This document shows, piece after piece, positions 29,347 to 38,873 of a DNA stretch of 64,000 bases; positions within the stretch are counted from its first letter, which is position 1; every line of letters starts with the position of its first letter. The notes below the pieces were generated by a model, which saw nothing but the letters and a program-made list of their open reading frames with translations, had not been told where the DNA came from and made no database searches. This stretch comes from Thiocystis violascens DSM 198. Its GTDB lineage: Bacteria > Pseudomonadota > Gammaproteobacteria > Chromatiales > Chromatiaceae. The position numbers were made by a program, and so were the translations under genes. The stretch lies in contig NC_018012.1 of the NCBI RefSeq assembly GCF_000227745.2, positions 248,001-312,000 on the forward strand, in the 5' to 3' direction.

Positions 29347-31878
29347 TCAGTCATCGCTCTGAACCAGGGCGCGCACCTCGGCGGCGGTCCCCTGGGCCAG
29401 TGCCTGTTGGGCGAGGGTCTGGCACTCGGCGAAGGCGCGCGCGCGCACCGCAGCCTTGATGGCCGGGATCGCCGGGACGCTGACCGAGAGTTCTTTCACC
29501 CCGAGTCCGACCAGGATCGGCACCGCCTGCGGATCGCTCGCCATGCCGCCGCAGACGCCCACCCATTTACCCTCGGCATCCGCGCCCTCGACCGTGAGCG
29601 CGATCAGCCGCAGGATCGCCGGGTTCATGGCATCGGCCTTGGCGCCGAGCTTGGGGTGCCCGCGATCCATGGCGAGCCCGTACTGGGTCAGGTCGTTGGT
29701 GCCGATCGAGAAGAAACTCACCTCGCGGGCGAACTGCCGCGCCAGCACGGCGGCCGCGGGCACCTCGACCATGATGCCCAGCTCGACGTCGCCGGCGTCG
29801 GGGAGCTTGGCCCGTTCTTCCTCCACCAGCCCCTTGACCGAGCGGATCTCGTCCAGGGTCGCGATCATGGGGAACATCATGCGGATCTTGCCGGTCTTCC
29901 CGGCCCGCAGGATGGCGCGGACCTGGGTGCGAAGGATCTCCGGTCGGTCGAGCCCGATCCGCACCCCGCGAATACCGAGCATGGGGTTCTCCTCACGCGG
30001 CATGGGGAGATAGGCCAGCGGCTTGTCGCCGCCGACATCCAGGGTGCGGATGATCAGCGGATGGCCGTTCAGGGCCGCCGAAATGTCGCTATAGATCTGG
30101 GTCTGCTCGTCCTCCGTCGGGGCGGTAGAGCGGTCGAGATAGAGAAACTCGGAGCGCAGGAGTCCGACCCCTTCGGCGCCCAGGGTCATGCCCTTGCGCG
30201 CGTCCTCGATCCCGCCGATGTTGGCCACGACCTCCACGTTGTGACCATCGCGAGTGGTCGCCGGCTCGAAGGCGGCGGCCAGATCGGCGGCCTTTTTCGC
30301 GGCCAGGCGCGCCTTGGCCTCGAGGATGCGGTCGATCTCAGCCGGCTCGGGATGGATGCGCAACTGGCCTCGGCCGCCGTCCAGGATCACATCCGAACCA
30401 TTCGGCAGATCCAGCGCGCGCGGCTCGATTCCGGCCACGGCGGGGATGTCGAGCGCCCGAGCCAGGATGGCGACATGCGAGGTCGCTCCGCCACTGACCG
30501 TGGCGAAGCCCAGCACCTCCGCCGGGTTGAGCTGGGCGGTGTCCGATGGGGTCAGTTCCTCGGCGATCAGGATCGAACCGGCGGGGATTTTCGGCTCCTC
30601 GACCGGCTGGCCGGTGAGGATGCCAAGGACGCGTCGGCCCACATCGCGCAGATCGGCGGCGCGACCGGCCATGATCTCGTTTTTGAGCCTGGACAGACGC
30701 TCGGCGTGGGTCGTGTAGGCACGCTGCCAGGCGAAGGCCGCGCCCTTGCCTTTGGCGATGGCGCTCTCGGCGATGTCGATCAGGTCCGGATCGCCCAGCA
30801 GTTCCTGATGCGCGGCGAAGATGGCCGCCTTCTTGGCGTCCGACTGCGCCTTCAGTTCGGTCTGCAACGCCTCCAGCTCGTTCTTGCCACGGTCGAGCGC
30901 GTCTTCGAGCTTGCGCCGCTCCTTACGCGGGTCGGTGTCGCCGGTCTCGGGAACCTGGATCTCCTCGCGGCGCAATTGGTAGACCTTGCCGACCCCCAGG
31001 CCGGGGGACGCGGCTACGCCCAGCAGCAGATTCGGATCGTCCGACAGGGGGCGGGGGGCCGGGGCCTTGGCCGGATCGGGTTCGGTGGTGGCTGGGGCCG
31101 GGGCGGGCCGACTGCCCTCGTCGCCGAGTCCGGCGGCCAGCTCCGGCGCGAGTGCATCGATGGCCACCTGGGAGTCCGGACCCTCCGCGATCAGCACCAC
31201 CTTGTCCCCCAGGGCGATTTCGAGTCCCATGATGGAGGTGACGCTCTTGGCGTTGGCCTGATCGTCGCCGCGCTGGAGCAGGATTTTGGACGCGAACCCT
31301 TTGGACAGGTTGGCGAGCACGGCGGCCGGGCGGGCATGCAGGCCGGTTGGATTGGGGATCAGGATGGCGTCGGAGGTCACGCGCTTGCCCGCGATCTCGG
31401 CGGCAGCGCCAGCGCCTTCCGCCAGGGTCAGCGTCAGACAGGGATCCTGACCGCCCCGCACCCGTCCGCTCGCCTGGACCATCCCGGCGATCGCCTCGCC
31501 ATTGGTCACGATCATCAGCGTTAGAAGGCTCTTGGCGCGGGTGGCCAGAAAGTCGGCTTCGAAGGCGATCAGCGCATCGCCCGTGGCGACCTGCTGTCCC
31601 AGCGTCACCTTCGGGGTGAAGCCCTCGCCCTTCAGCGTCACGGTGTCTAGACCGATGTGCATCAGGATCTCGATTCCTTCGCCGGTGGTCAGGGTCACCG
31701 CATGACCGGCGTGATGGAGCTGGCTGATCGTCCCCGGACAGGGTGCCGTGAGCACCTGACTCAGGGGGTCGATCGAGAGTCCATCACCGACCATTTTCTG
31801 CGAAAAAACCGGGTCCGGAACCTGTTCGAGTGGAAGGATGATCCCGTCCAGGGGCGCGCGAAGCTCAAGTGTAACCAC
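29347..31878 (-). CDS. Fused PTS phosphotransfer protein EIIA(Glc)-HPr-Enzyme I
   Basis: Cytoplasmic 843-residue protein combining the three soluble PTS steps that carry phosphate from phosphoenolpyruvate to the permease. EIIA-Glc type domain about 1-150 with active His at 74 ([10 protein letters not shown]); HPr domain about 166-255 with active His at 181 ([11 protein letters not shown]); an Ala/Pro-rich linker at about 255-280; Enzyme I about 285-840 with active His at 468 ([12 protein letters not shown]) and the PEP-binding [11 protein letters not shown] and [11 protein letters not shown] regions. The HPr regulatory-site region reads [10 protein letters not shown]. It ends 22 bp before the start chosen for the permease gene, which completes the phosphorelay. 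Confidence 0.93.
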   Translation of the reverse strand: MVTLELRAPLDGIILPLEQVPDPVFSQKMVGDGLSIDPLSQVLTAPCPGTISQLHHAGHAVTLTTGEGIEILMHIGLDTVTLKGEGFTPKVTLGQQVATGDALIAFEADFLATRAKSLLTLMIVTNGEAIAGMVQASGRVRGGQDPCLTLTLAEGAGAAAEIAGKRVTSDAILIPNPTGLHARPAAVLANLSKGFASKILLQRGDDQANAKSVTSIMGLEIALGDKVVLIAEGPDSQVAIDALAPELAAGLGDEGSRPAPAPATTEPDPAKAPAPRPLSDDPNLLLGVAASPGLGVGKVYQLRREEIQVPETGDTDPRKERRKLEDALDRGKNELEALQTELKAQSDAKKAAIFAAHQELLGDPDLIDIAESAIAKGKGAAFAWQRAYTTHAERLSRLKNEIMAGRAADLRDVGRRVLGILTGQPVEEPKIPAGSILIAEELTPSDTAQLNPAEVLGFATVSGGATSHVAILARALDIPAVAGIEPRALDLPNGSDVILDGGRGQLRIHPEPAEIDRILEAKARLAAKKAADLAAAFEPATTRDGHNVEVVANIGGIEDARKGMTLGAEGVGLLRSEFLYLDRSTAPTEDEQTQIYSDISAALNGHPLIIRTLDVGGDKPLAYLPMPREENPMLGIRGVRIGLDRPEILRTQVRAILRAGKTGKIRMMFPMIATLDEIRSVKGLVEEERAKLPDAGDVELGIMVEVPAAAVLARQFAREVSFFSIGTNDLTQYGLAMDRGHPKLGAKADAMNPAILRLIALTVEGADAEGKWVGVCGGMASDPQAVPILVGLGVKELSVSVPAIPAIKAAVRARAFAECQTLAQQALAQGTAAEVRALVQSDD

Positions 31879-31902
31879 TGCGATTCTCCTGTGGATGGAC
31901 GG

Positions 31903-33210
31903 TCAGAATTGCACGCTCACCTTGGCGCCAATGAGCAGCGCATTGTCGATATCGCCGGTGCCCGCTGGACGGATGACATACTGAAGATCCGGCTGAATGG
32001 CGATGCCGTGGCCCAGGACGAACTTGTGATTGAGTTCGATCACCGCCTCGTAATCCTTTTCGGCCAGATCCTGGGCGTTACGCGCCACATTGACGCGGTC
32101 GCCGAACCAGCCGCTGGTGATCGCCAGCCCCGTGGTGTCCCTGGGACGCGCGCGGAAGAGACCCTCATAGATCAGGCCGGTGTTGAAGTACCAGGTCATG
32201 GGATTGACGTCGTCGGTCAGGCTGAAGACGACCGCCCCGAAGCCTGAGAGCCCGCGATCCGCGCCGGCGCTCTCGCGGTAGAGCATCTGATCCGCCAGCA
32301 CCCAGCCCATGGCGTTGCCCGTCTCGGTGGCGTTGTCGAGTCGCCCGACATTCTGGAACTCGCCGGTCATGTAGTAGCCGCCGATCTTATAGACCCCCGG
32401 CAAGGCGTCCTTGGAATCGCGGTTGACGTGATAGTGAATCTCGCCCGCCAGGGTCACGCCGTTGTCGCCGAAGCCCCAACTGGTGCCGTGATCGTTGTGG
32501 CTGGGGCTCGCCGGGTCGCCTTCCTTACCCTCGGGGTCACCGTCGTAGACGGCCGCCTGAATGGTCCAGTTTCTCGCGGGGGTGTCATAGCGCGCCCGCG
32601 CGCCCCAGGTCGCCAGCGGATAGGCGGTGAAGGTGAAAGGGTTCTGCAGGAACACCGGCTTGGGACTGCCGCAGAATGAATTGTTGAAGAACTGGCAGTA
32701 GAGCGGCGAACGCAGGAAATCGTCGTTCGCGATCAGACGCCCATAGGCGAGGTTGAGCCGGTCATCGAGCAGGCGGGTATTGAACTGGACATTGGCGAGC
32801 TTGACGTTCTGGCCGCCATAGAGTTCCTGGACGGTGAAGAGGTTGCCGCCCTCGGAGGGGGCGACGAAGCGCTCCGAGACACTCAGACCGTCACGTTTGG
32901 AGACCTGGATCAGCAGGTCGGTCCCGCCGATGCCCAGGAGGCGTTCGAGGTCGAAACCAAAATTCAGGCCGATATTGTCGGCATAGGTTCCGCCTTTTAT
33001 CTCCCCGCCGGAGACATTGGCCATCGGCTCGGCGGTATAGCCCAGATTGATGGTCACGCCTTGTTCCTTCCAGCGATCGCGCGCACCGCCCCAGTTGCCG
33101 GTGAGATAATCGCTATTTGGAAAGTCGGTTGCCGCGGCCATCGGCGCGGCGAGGGCCGCGGCAATCGTCAGTGCCGCCAAATCGAATTTAGGGTGCGGAC
33201 AATCCATCAT
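31903..33210 (-). CDS. oprB: Carbohydrate-selective porin, OprB family
   Basis: Outer-membrane sugar channel of 435 residues. It starts MMDCPHPKFDLAAL with an N-terminal signal peptide cut near ...PMAAA-TDF, then the hallmark YLTGNWGGARDRWKEQGV, followed by a beta-strand-rich barrel ending in an aromatic C-terminus (GAKVSVQF). I used the ATG at 33210; the longer open frame upstream looks non-coding. First gene of the porin-PTS operon (24 bp to the fusion gene), so it probably brings the PTS sugar across the outer membrane. Confidence 0.9.
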   Translation of the reverse strand: MMDCPHPKFDLAALTIAAALAAPMAAATDFPNSDYLTGNWGGARDRWKEQGVTINLGYTAEPMANVSGGEIKGGTYADNIGLNFGFDLERLLGIGGTDLLIQVSKRDGLSVSERFVAPSEGGNLFTVQELYGGQNVKLANVQFNTRLLDDRLNLAYGRLIANDDFLRSPLYCQFFNNSFCGSPKPVFLQNPFTFTAYPLATWGARARYDTPARNWTIQAAVYDGDPEGKEGDPASPSHNDHGTSWGFGDNGVTLAGEIHYHVNRDSKDALPGVYKIGGYYMTGEFQNVGRLDNATETGNAMGWVLADQMLYRESAGADRGLSGFGAVVFSLTDDVNPMTWYFNTGLIYEGLFRARPRDTTGLAITSGWFGDRVNVARNAQDLAEKDYEAVIELNHKFVLGHGIAIQPDLQYVIRPAGTGDIDNALLIGAKVSVQF

Positions 33211-33648
33211 GCGATCTGCGCTCCGATCAAGTTGACACGAGGGCGGCGCGGCGGGGGAGAGCGATTGATTCGGCGGGCCGCTCTTGACCCATGGACGATA
33301 TCCCCTCGGACGTCCCGCACCGGTTGTGATTCTCGTCGCGGCGGCTTGAAGCCGTTCCGGCCACATCCTGTCATTTCCACGCATGTCTGTCGAGTCTGCC
33401 GGGATGCCTCCAGTAATTCTCGATTTTTGACGTAGGAGCCCGCTTGCGGGCGACTTGCGGACCTGCGGGTTTGCTTGCGGGCGACGGGGTCGGCAGACCC
33501 ATAGGCGTTTGACAGGTCATGTCGCCCGCAAGCGGGCTCCTACGATGGCGGATGTCAGCGTTTTTCCCAGACACGGCGGATGCGGCTATCATTCCGACCT
33601 TTCAATCACAGCCTCCGGCGGATGTATTCAAGCGTGTCGAGCATCCTG
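33211..33648. other. Divergent intergenic region between porin and MFS genes
   Basis: This 438-bp spacer contains the REP-like inverted repeat at 33431-33544 and should contain the porin-PTS promoter in its left half. I see no convincing promoter hexamers. The right 60-70 bp may partly code if the MFS gene starts upstream of 33649. Confidence 0.4.
33431..33544. repeat. REP/BIME-like inverted repeat pair
   Basis: The 24-bp arm at 33431-33454 (it contains GGAGCCCGCTTGCGGGCGAC) has a perfect inverted copy at 33521-33544, and a partial third copy, GCTTGCGGGCGAC, begins near 33473. Each arm holds an inner palindrome CCCGCTTGCGGG. This layout matches bacterial REP/BIME elements. Confidence 0.8.
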
Positions 33649-34920
33649 ATGCATCGCCCGGTTCTGGCCTGGGCGCTTTACGACTGGGCCAATTCAGCCT
33701 TCGCGACGACCGTGATGGCGGGGTTCTTTCCCGTTTTCTACAGCGCCATCAGCGGCGATCTGTCCATCCAGGACGCGCAATTCTGGTTCAACGTCGCGCT
33801 CTTCGGCGCCAGCCTGCTGGTGGCGATCGCCGCTCCAATTTTAGGCGCCATCGCGGATCGCGGCGGTAGCCGCAAGCGCTTTCTCGCCCTGTTCGCGATG
33901 ATCGGCATCCTCATGACCGCCGGTCTTGTCTGGGTCCATGCTGGACAATGGCCGCTCGGACTCGCGCTCTTCGCGCTGGGGACCGTGGGGTTCTCGGGCG
34001 CCAACGTCTTCTACGACTCCATGCTCCCGGATGTCTCAAGCGCGCGCGATTTCGATCTCGTTTCGGCCTTCGGCTACGCGCTGGGGTATGTGGGCGGGGG
34101 ACTGCTGTTTGCCGTCAATGTGCTGATGGTCAAGAACCCCGAGTGGTTCGGTCTCTCGGACCCCGGCGAGGCGGTTCGCGTCTCCTTTCTCTCCGTGGCC
34201 GTCTGGTGGGCGCTGTTCACGGTGCCGCTGCTGCGGTTCGTCAAGGAGACGCCCACCCAGGATCCGGCGCCGCCGGCGCGCGCGATACGCGAGGGCTGGC
34301 GACAGTTACGGCGCACACTGTCGGAAATCCGCAAGCTGCGCGCGATTCTGTTATTCCTCGTGGCCTACTGGATCTATATCGACGGGGTCAACACGGTCAT
34401 CAAGACCGCCGTGTTTTTCGGCGATCGGGTGTTGGGGCTCGATCAGAGCGCCCTGATCGCCGCGCTGCTGGTTACCCAGTTCGTCGCCTTTCCCGCCGCA
34501 CTCCTTTTTGGCTGGCTGGGTCAGCGAATCGGCGCGCGGCCAGCGATCCTCATCGGCCTTGCCGTCTATTTTCTGGCGATCGTCTATGCCTGGCGTTTCC
34601 TGCGCACCGCGGAGGATTTTTTAATCCTCGCCATCGCGATCGGACTGGTGCAGGGCGGCGTGCAGAGTCTGTCGCGATCGCTCTATGCCCGCCTGATCCC
34701 GGTCGACAAGAGCGCCGAATTCTTCGGGTTCTTCAACATGGTCGGAAAATTCGCCACAATCCTCGGGCCGCTCCTGATCGCGCTGACCCCGTTGGTGGTG
34801 CCCGGCGCTGGTCCGCGCGACAGCATCCTGTCGCTATCGCTCCTCTTTCTGATTGGTGGCTTCCTGCTGTGGCGGGTGAAACCGGAGGTCGTTCCTGGCG
34901 GTTCCAACGGTCGGGCGTAG
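33649..34920 (+). CDS. MFS transporter of the UMF1/Atg22-like family
   Basis: Inner-membrane permease with about 12 helices (423 residues from this start). The family signature ALYDWANSAFATTVMAGFFPVF opens the first helix. I chose the ATG at 33649 (MHRPVLAW) because it sits a few residues before this signature; in-frame ATGs at 33622 and 33580 are possible. A central cytoplasmic loop (KETPTQDPAPPARA) splits two six-helix halves. Substrate unknown; sugar or amino-acid export are the usual guesses. It lies next to the sugar-uptake operon but is divergent from it. Confidence 0.85.
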   Translation: MHRPVLAWALYDWANSAFATTVMAGFFPVFYSAISGDLSIQDAQFWFNVALFGASLLVAIAAPILGAIADRGGSRKRFLALFAMIGILMTAGLVWVHAGQWPLGLALFALGTVGFSGANVFYDSMLPDVSSARDFDLVSAFGYALGYVGGGLLFAVNVLMVKNPEWFGLSDPGEAVRVSFLSVAVWWALFTVPLLRFVKETPTQDPAPPARAIREGWRQLRRTLSEIRKLRAILLFLVAYWIYIDGVNTVIKTAVFFGDRVLGLDQSALIAALLVTQFVAFPAALLFGWLGQRIGARPAILIGLAVYFLAIVYAWRFLRTAEDFLILAIAIGLVQGGVQSLSRSLYARLIPVDKSAEFFGFFNMVGKFATILGPLLIALTPLVVPGAGPRDSILSLSLLFLIGGFLLWRVKPEVVPGGSNGRA

Positions 34921-35010
34921 TCTATAACGGTCTGATCTCGAATGGCTTGCGGCTGGACGCTGACCGCTGTTATCGCGTCAGGCGACCGTCGGCGTTTGGT
35001 TGGCGGACGT

Positions 35011-35562
35011 TCATCGGCCGCTCCTGTCCTGCCGCACGGTCGGCGTCAACTCCACCGTCGTCTGGCCGTTGCCGATCCAGACCTGACCGCCATCGATGGT
35101 GCACTGGAGATCCATGGAGCGCGCCACCAGTCCGGTCAGTGACTGCACCTCGACGCTGTTCAGGTCGAGCACCCGGAGATTGCGCAGACGTTGCAGGCTC
35201 GCGCCGTTCTGTTGCCACCAGAGGTCGCCCGCCCGGCCCGCGAAATTGATCGTCACCACGTCCTGGGCGCGTCCGCTGGCCTGGCGGAGCCGCCGCTCGT
35301 CCGGTTGACCCAGTTCGATCCAGCGCTCGATCTCGCCGCTCAGGCTGCGCTGCCAGAGGTCCGGTTCGTCGTCGGTGGACAGTCCCTTGGTGAAGCTCAA
35401 CAGCGGGTCGGCGAAGAGACAGAAGGCGAACAGCCGGACCATCATCCGGGTATCGGTTTCGGAGGGATGACGAGCCAGAGTGAGCGCATGGCTAGCGTAA
35501 TAGTGACGGTCCATGTCGCTGATCTGAACCTGCGCCTTGAACACGGTTGCCTTGAGGGCCAT
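35011..35562 (-). CDS. yaeQ: YaeQ family protein
   Basis: Conserved 183-residue protein beginning MALKATVFKAQVQISDMDRHYYASHALTLARHPSE, the characteristic YaeQ start. The fold resembles PD-(D/E)XK nucleases, with D/E and Lys/Gln positions in the core (DEPDLW, IELGQPDE). The cellular role is not established. Single gene, convergent with the MFS gene, with hairpins GCCCC/GGGGC just upstream. Confidence 0.9.
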   Translation of the reverse strand: MALKATVFKAQVQISDMDRHYYASHALTLARHPSETDTRMMVRLFAFCLFADPLLSFTKGLSTDDEPDLWQRSLSGEIERWIELGQPDERRLRQASGRAQDVVTINFAGRAGDLWWQQNGASLQRLRNLRVLDLNSVEVQSLTGLVARSMDLQCTIDGGQVWIGNGQTTVELTPTVRQDRSGR

Positions 35563-35639
35563 GGAGTCTATCCTGGAATGAGTGAGTGACGCCCCAAGCG
35601 GGGCAGACGCTCATGGTAACCGCGAAAGCGCGCCAATAC

Positions 35640-35662
35640 CGGCATGATCCTTGGTCATGCCG
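35640..35662 (+). repeat. Stem-loop upstream of the small TerB-like gene
   Basis: CGGCATGA (35640-35647) and TCATGCCG (35655-35662) form a perfect 8-bp stem with a 7-nt loop, 31 bp before the start codon at 35694. It could be an operator or a leader hairpin; there is no further evidence. Confidence 0.35.
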
Positions 35663-35693
35663 ATCATTCATTCATCGGAGATGAGGTGTTCCC

Positions 35694-35906
35694 ATGGCTC
35701 AATGGCGTGACGTTGCGAAAGCGTTTGCCCTGGCCGATGGCCATATCAGTCAGAAAGAAGTCGACGTCTTGCGTAAGGCGTTATTCGCGGACGGACGGAT
35801 TTCCAAGAGCGAACTGGATTTTCTAAAAGAAATCAAAAAGGAGGCGACATCGTCGGTGCAGTTGCTCGATGCCTTGATCGCGGATTGCGAAAAGTCGCTC
35901 GACTGA
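35694..35906 (+). CDS. Small TerB-like helical protein
   Basis: 70 residues, MAQWRDVAKAFALADGHISQKEVDVLRKALFADGRISKSELDFL in pieces: it has two DG-x-IS-x-x-E helix-loop-helix units (ADGHISQKE and ADGRISKSE), which recall the acidic repeat of the TerB/DjlA fold and could bind a divalent ion. Function unknown. A CGGAGATGAGG ribosome-binding region precedes the ATG. The GH1 gene begins 30 bp downstream. Confidence 0.7.
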   Translation: MAQWRDVAKAFALADGHISQKEVDVLRKALFADGRISKSELDFLKEIKKEATSSVQLLDALIADCEKSLD

Positions 35907-35935
35907 CGCTGCATTCAGTCCTGGCCGCCGCTCGC

Positions 35936-37336
35936 ATGCAACGCATCCAGTTTCCCGACCATCTGATCTGGGGCGCGGCGACGGCGGCCTTTCAGATCGA
36001 GGGGGCCGCCGACCTGGATGGCAAGGCGCCGTCGATCTGGGATCGCTTCACGGCGCGGCGCGGCCGGATTCTGGACGGCACGGACGCCAGCGTTGCCTGC
36101 GACCACTACCGGCGCTATCGCGAGGATCTGGATCTCATGGCGGCGCTTGGATTGGGCGCCTATCGCTTCTCCATCTCCTGGCCGCGGGTGATCTCCAGCC
36201 CCGCGCGGCGGGCGAATCGGTTGGGCCTCGATTTTTACGACCGGCTGGTGGATGGACTGCTCGCACGCGGGATTCGACCGTTCGCGACCCTCTACCACTG
36301 GGATCTGCCCTGGTTCGAGCAGCAGCGCGGCGGCTGGGAGTCGCGCGACACCGTCTGGCGCTTTGCCGACTATGCCGAGGCGGTCGCGCGCGCCCTAGGC
36401 GATCGGGTCAAGCATTGGGTCACCATCAACGAGCCGCTCACGATCGCCACTGCGGGCTATGTCTCCGGCGACCACGCGCCCGGTCGACGCCATCCGCTGC
36501 GCGCCTTTCGCGTCGCCCACCACCTCCTGCTGGCCCATGGCGCCGGCCTTCAGCGTCTGCGCGCGCACGTCGCCGATGCCGCTGTCGGGCCGGCGCTCAA
36601 CCTCTTCCCGGTGCTCCCGTGTCGGCGCTCGGATGTGCGTCTGGCCGAGCGGATCGATGCACTGGCGAATCGACTCTTCGCCGATCCGATCCTGGCCGGA
36701 CGCTATCCGACGTCGCTCCGGCGTCTGCTAACCGTCTACCGACGGACCTTGCGTCCGGGCGATCTGGCGCTCATCGGCCAGCCGGTCGATTTCGTCGGCG
36801 TCAACCACTATTCGCACCTCATCGTGGAACGCAACTGGCTGCCCTGGCTGGGTTTTCGGCTGGCGCGCAGCCTCGATCCGAACGCCCGGCACACCGACAT
36901 GGACTGGCAGATCGAGCCGCGCAGCTTTCTCGATACCCTGACCTGGCTGCGCGAGCGTTACGGCAATCCGCCGGTCTATATTACCGAGAACGGCGCGGCC
37001 TTCGTCGATCGGGTCGAGTCGGACGGGAGCGTGCGCGACCCGCAGCGGCGCGACTATCTGGAGGGCTATCTGTTCATGCTGCACCGCGCCATGGACGCGG
37101 GCAGCGATGTGCGCGGGTATTTCGTCTGGAGCCTGCTGGACAATTTTGAATGGTCCCTGGGCCTGTCGAAGCGCTTTGGGTTGATCCATGTCGACTATCG
37201 AAGCCTGCGGCGGACACCCAAGCTCAGTGCGCGCTGGTATGCGGACGTGTGCCGCACCGGCGGTTTCGATCTCGACGACTCTCTGTATCGATCGCTGCTT
37301 GACACGGCGCTCGACGACTCGCTGGAACTGATCTAA
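35936..37336 (+). CDS. GH1 beta-glucosidase
   Basis: Retaining glycoside hydrolase of 466 residues that releases glucose from beta-glucosides. Catalytic acid/base Glu is in WVTINEPLTIA and the nucleophile Glu in VYITENGAAF; the N-terminal FPDHLIWGAATAAFQIEGA motif is the GH1 signature. There is no signal peptide, so it is cytoplasmic. The start is the ATG at 35936 (MQRIQFPDHL); no good Shine-Dalgarno is visible and an upstream TTG at 35885 overlaps the previous gene. A sugar-PTS operon lies nearby, suggesting use of sugar glucosides or storage sugars. Confidence 0.92.
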   Translation: MQRIQFPDHLIWGAATAAFQIEGAADLDGKAPSIWDRFTARRGRILDGTDASVACDHYRRYREDLDLMAALGLGAYRFSISWPRVISSPARRANRLGLDFYDRLVDGLLARGIRPFATLYHWDLPWFEQQRGGWESRDTVWRFADYAEAVARALGDRVKHWVTINEPLTIATAGYVSGDHAPGRRHPLRAFRVAHHLLLAHGAGLQRLRAHVADAAVGPALNLFPVLPCRRSDVRLAERIDALANRLFADPILAGRYPTSLRRLLTVYRRTLRPGDLALIGQPVDFVGVNHYSHLIVERNWLPWLGFRLARSLDPNARHTDMDWQIEPRSFLDTLTWLRERYGNPPVYITENGAAFVDRVESDGSVRDPQRRDYLEGYLFMLHRAMDAGSDVRGYFVWSLLDNFEWSLGLSKRFGLIHVDYRSLRRTPKLSARWYADVCRTGGFDLDDSLYRSLLDTALDDSLELI

Positions 37337-37389
37337 CCCGCGCCAGCGCCTGTCATTGGAGACGCGATTCAATTTCATCGGGGGACAAC

Positions 37390-38289
37390 ATGAAGGCCAG
37401 TGTCATCATCCCAACCCTGAACGAAGCCGAACTCCTCCCCGGATTGCTGGATCGGCTCGACCGCCAGACCTTCCGCGACTTCGAGATCATCGTGGCCGAT
37501 GCCGGGTCGAGCGACGAGACGCGCGCGATCTGCCGCGCGCGAGGCGTGAACCTGACCGAGGGCGGAATGCCCGCAGCGGGCCGCAACCGCGGCGCCGCGG
37601 TGGCGCGCGGCGAGCGGCTGTTTTTTTTCGACGCCGATGTCCTGCCGCCGGCGGATTTTTTGGAAAAGGCGCTTGGAGAGATGGACGCGGAGGGGATTCG
37701 ACTCGCGACCTGTTGGTTCGAGCCGGATTCCGACAATCCGCTCGATGCGCTTCTCTTCGAGCTTGCCAACCAATTCGTCAAGCTCAGTCTCAAGACCGCG
37801 CCGCATGCCGGCGGTTTCGCCATTTTCGTCGATCACGAACTTTTCGACCGTGTCGGCGGCTTCGACGAAGCGCTCCGGCTGGCCGAGGATCACGACTTCG
37901 TCAAGCGCGCCGCCCGCCATGCCCCGCTGCATCTGCTCGAATCCACCCAGATTCGCATGAGCGTGCGGCGTCTGGAAAAGGACGGTCGCTTCAGCTACAG
38001 CGCCAAGTGTCTCCAGGTCGAACTGCACCGACTTTTCAAGGGCGAGGTGACCGAAGACATCGTCGATTACCAGTTTGGCTACGCGCCCTCGGGCAACAAT
38101 AACGGAGCGGACGAGGGACTGAAGCGGCTGATCGAGCGGATGGCGGTCTGGAGACGCGAGCATGCCGCGACGCTCAAGCGAGTCGCGCGTGACGTGAAGC
38201 AGGCACCGGAGGTGCAGGACGCCATGGCCGAACTCAGGCGCAATTTCGATACCTTGAAGGAGGCCGTGCGGGCCTATCTGTCACGCTGA
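37390..38289 (+). CDS. Family 2 glycosyltransferase
   Basis: GT-A fold inverting glycosyltransferase (299 residues). N-terminal MKASVIIPTLNEAELLPGLLDRL, the nucleotide-binding ADAGSSDET, and the metal-binding FFFDADVLP (DxD). There may be a hydrophobic segment near 135-150, but no clear membrane helices. Acceptor unknown. GGGGACAAC precedes the ATG. It is 53 bp after the beta-glucosidase, from which it is separated by a TTGGAGACGCGATTCAA repeat-like sequence. Confidence 0.85.
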   Translation: MKASVIIPTLNEAELLPGLLDRLDRQTFRDFEIIVADAGSSDETRAICRARGVNLTEGGMPAAGRNRGAAVARGERLFFFDADVLPPADFLEKALGEMDAEGIRLATCWFEPDSDNPLDALLFELANQFVKLSLKTAPHAGGFAIFVDHELFDRVGGFDEALRLAEDHDFVKRAARHAPLHLLESTQIRMSVRRLEKDGRFSYSAKCLQVELHRLFKGEVTEDIVDYQFGYAPSGNNNGADEGLKRLIERMAVWRREHAATLKRVARDVKQAPEVQDAMAELRRNFDTLKEAVRAYLSR

Positions 38290-38307
38290 TGCGAGTCGCA
38301 TAAAGAA

Positions 38308-38339
38308 CCCCCGACGCCCTGGGGTAAAGACGTCGGGGG
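38308..38339. terminator. Stem-loop after the glycosyltransferase gene
   Basis: CCCCCGACG (38308-38316) and CGTCGGGGG (38331-38339) form a strong 9-bp stem. On the minus strand it is followed by TTCTTT, so it works better as a terminator of a minus-strand transcript; on the plus strand it may end the glycosyltransferase mRNA without a T-run. Confidence 0.6.
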
Positions 38340-38411
38340 AATGCTTTCCCGGCAGAGCTGCCGGTACTTGAGGCTGCCAGGGGGATGAACAGCCCCGTTT
38401 CGCTCGTAAAA

Positions 38412-38427
38412 TGTGACCGGAGTCACT
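38412..38427. promoter_or_regulatory. CRP-like palindrome TGTGA-N6-TCACT
   Basis: TGTGACCGGAGTCACT differs by one base from the Crp consensus TGTGA-N6-TCACA. It lies upstream, in minus-strand sense, of a structured stretch (38300-38400) that ends in a terminator-like hairpin. No coding gene in that direction is convincing. Confidence 0.35.
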
Positions 38428-38640
38428 TGGCGAAGTTCCGCGGGCGCTGTCCGAAATCTTCTTGGGAATTTGGAATTTCCGGGAAACGTCAACCCAAACT
38501 TGATCCGTTCGCGGTGACATTGAATCTGTTCGTCCCAAAGCCTGTCTTGAGCGAAGCCGAAGGTCTCATGGGTTCAGTCGGACGATCCGTTCATCTAAAC
38601 GATCTCCGTACCGTTCGAGGCGCTGCCATTCAGTTAAGGC

Positions 38641-38790
38641 GATTTCCGGGAAAGACTTTACCGATTTTCCGTTCATCCTTCGATACGCTCAGGACGAACG
38701 GAAAATCGCGCTCCGAAGCCGACATTGAATCCGTTCGTGGTGAGCTTGTCGAACCATGAACGGATTCAATGTCGCAACGAACGGATGCAA
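38641..38790. repeat. Dispersed repeat block A
   Basis: Contains GATTTTCCGTTC, ...ACGCTCAGGACGAACGG, CGCTCCGAAGCCGACATTG and GGTGAGCTTGTCGAACC pieces of a well-known GC-rich dispersed palindromic repeat type. The same order of pieces, in the same orientation, recurs at 40805-40960 on the far side of the methyltransferase remnant and the IS5 element. Confidence 0.65.
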
Positions 38791-38873
38791 TATTACATCG
38801 CCATGCCCCGCGGACCGTGGCTTGTCGCACTGGCTTTCCTTGTTCTGTTCGCGCCCACCACGGAACCATCAGG

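Noticed and set aside
38299..38430. Known riboswitch class (cobalamin, cyclic di-GMP, TPP, Moco) at 38.3 kb
   Set aside because: None of the conserved core sequences of these classes could be matched by eye.
38281..38538. 85-residue minus-strand frame through the hairpins at 38.3 kb
   Set aside because: No ribosome-binding site, Arg/Pro/Ser-biased composition, and it crosses strong stem-loops; a structured RNA or plain intergenic DNA is more likely.
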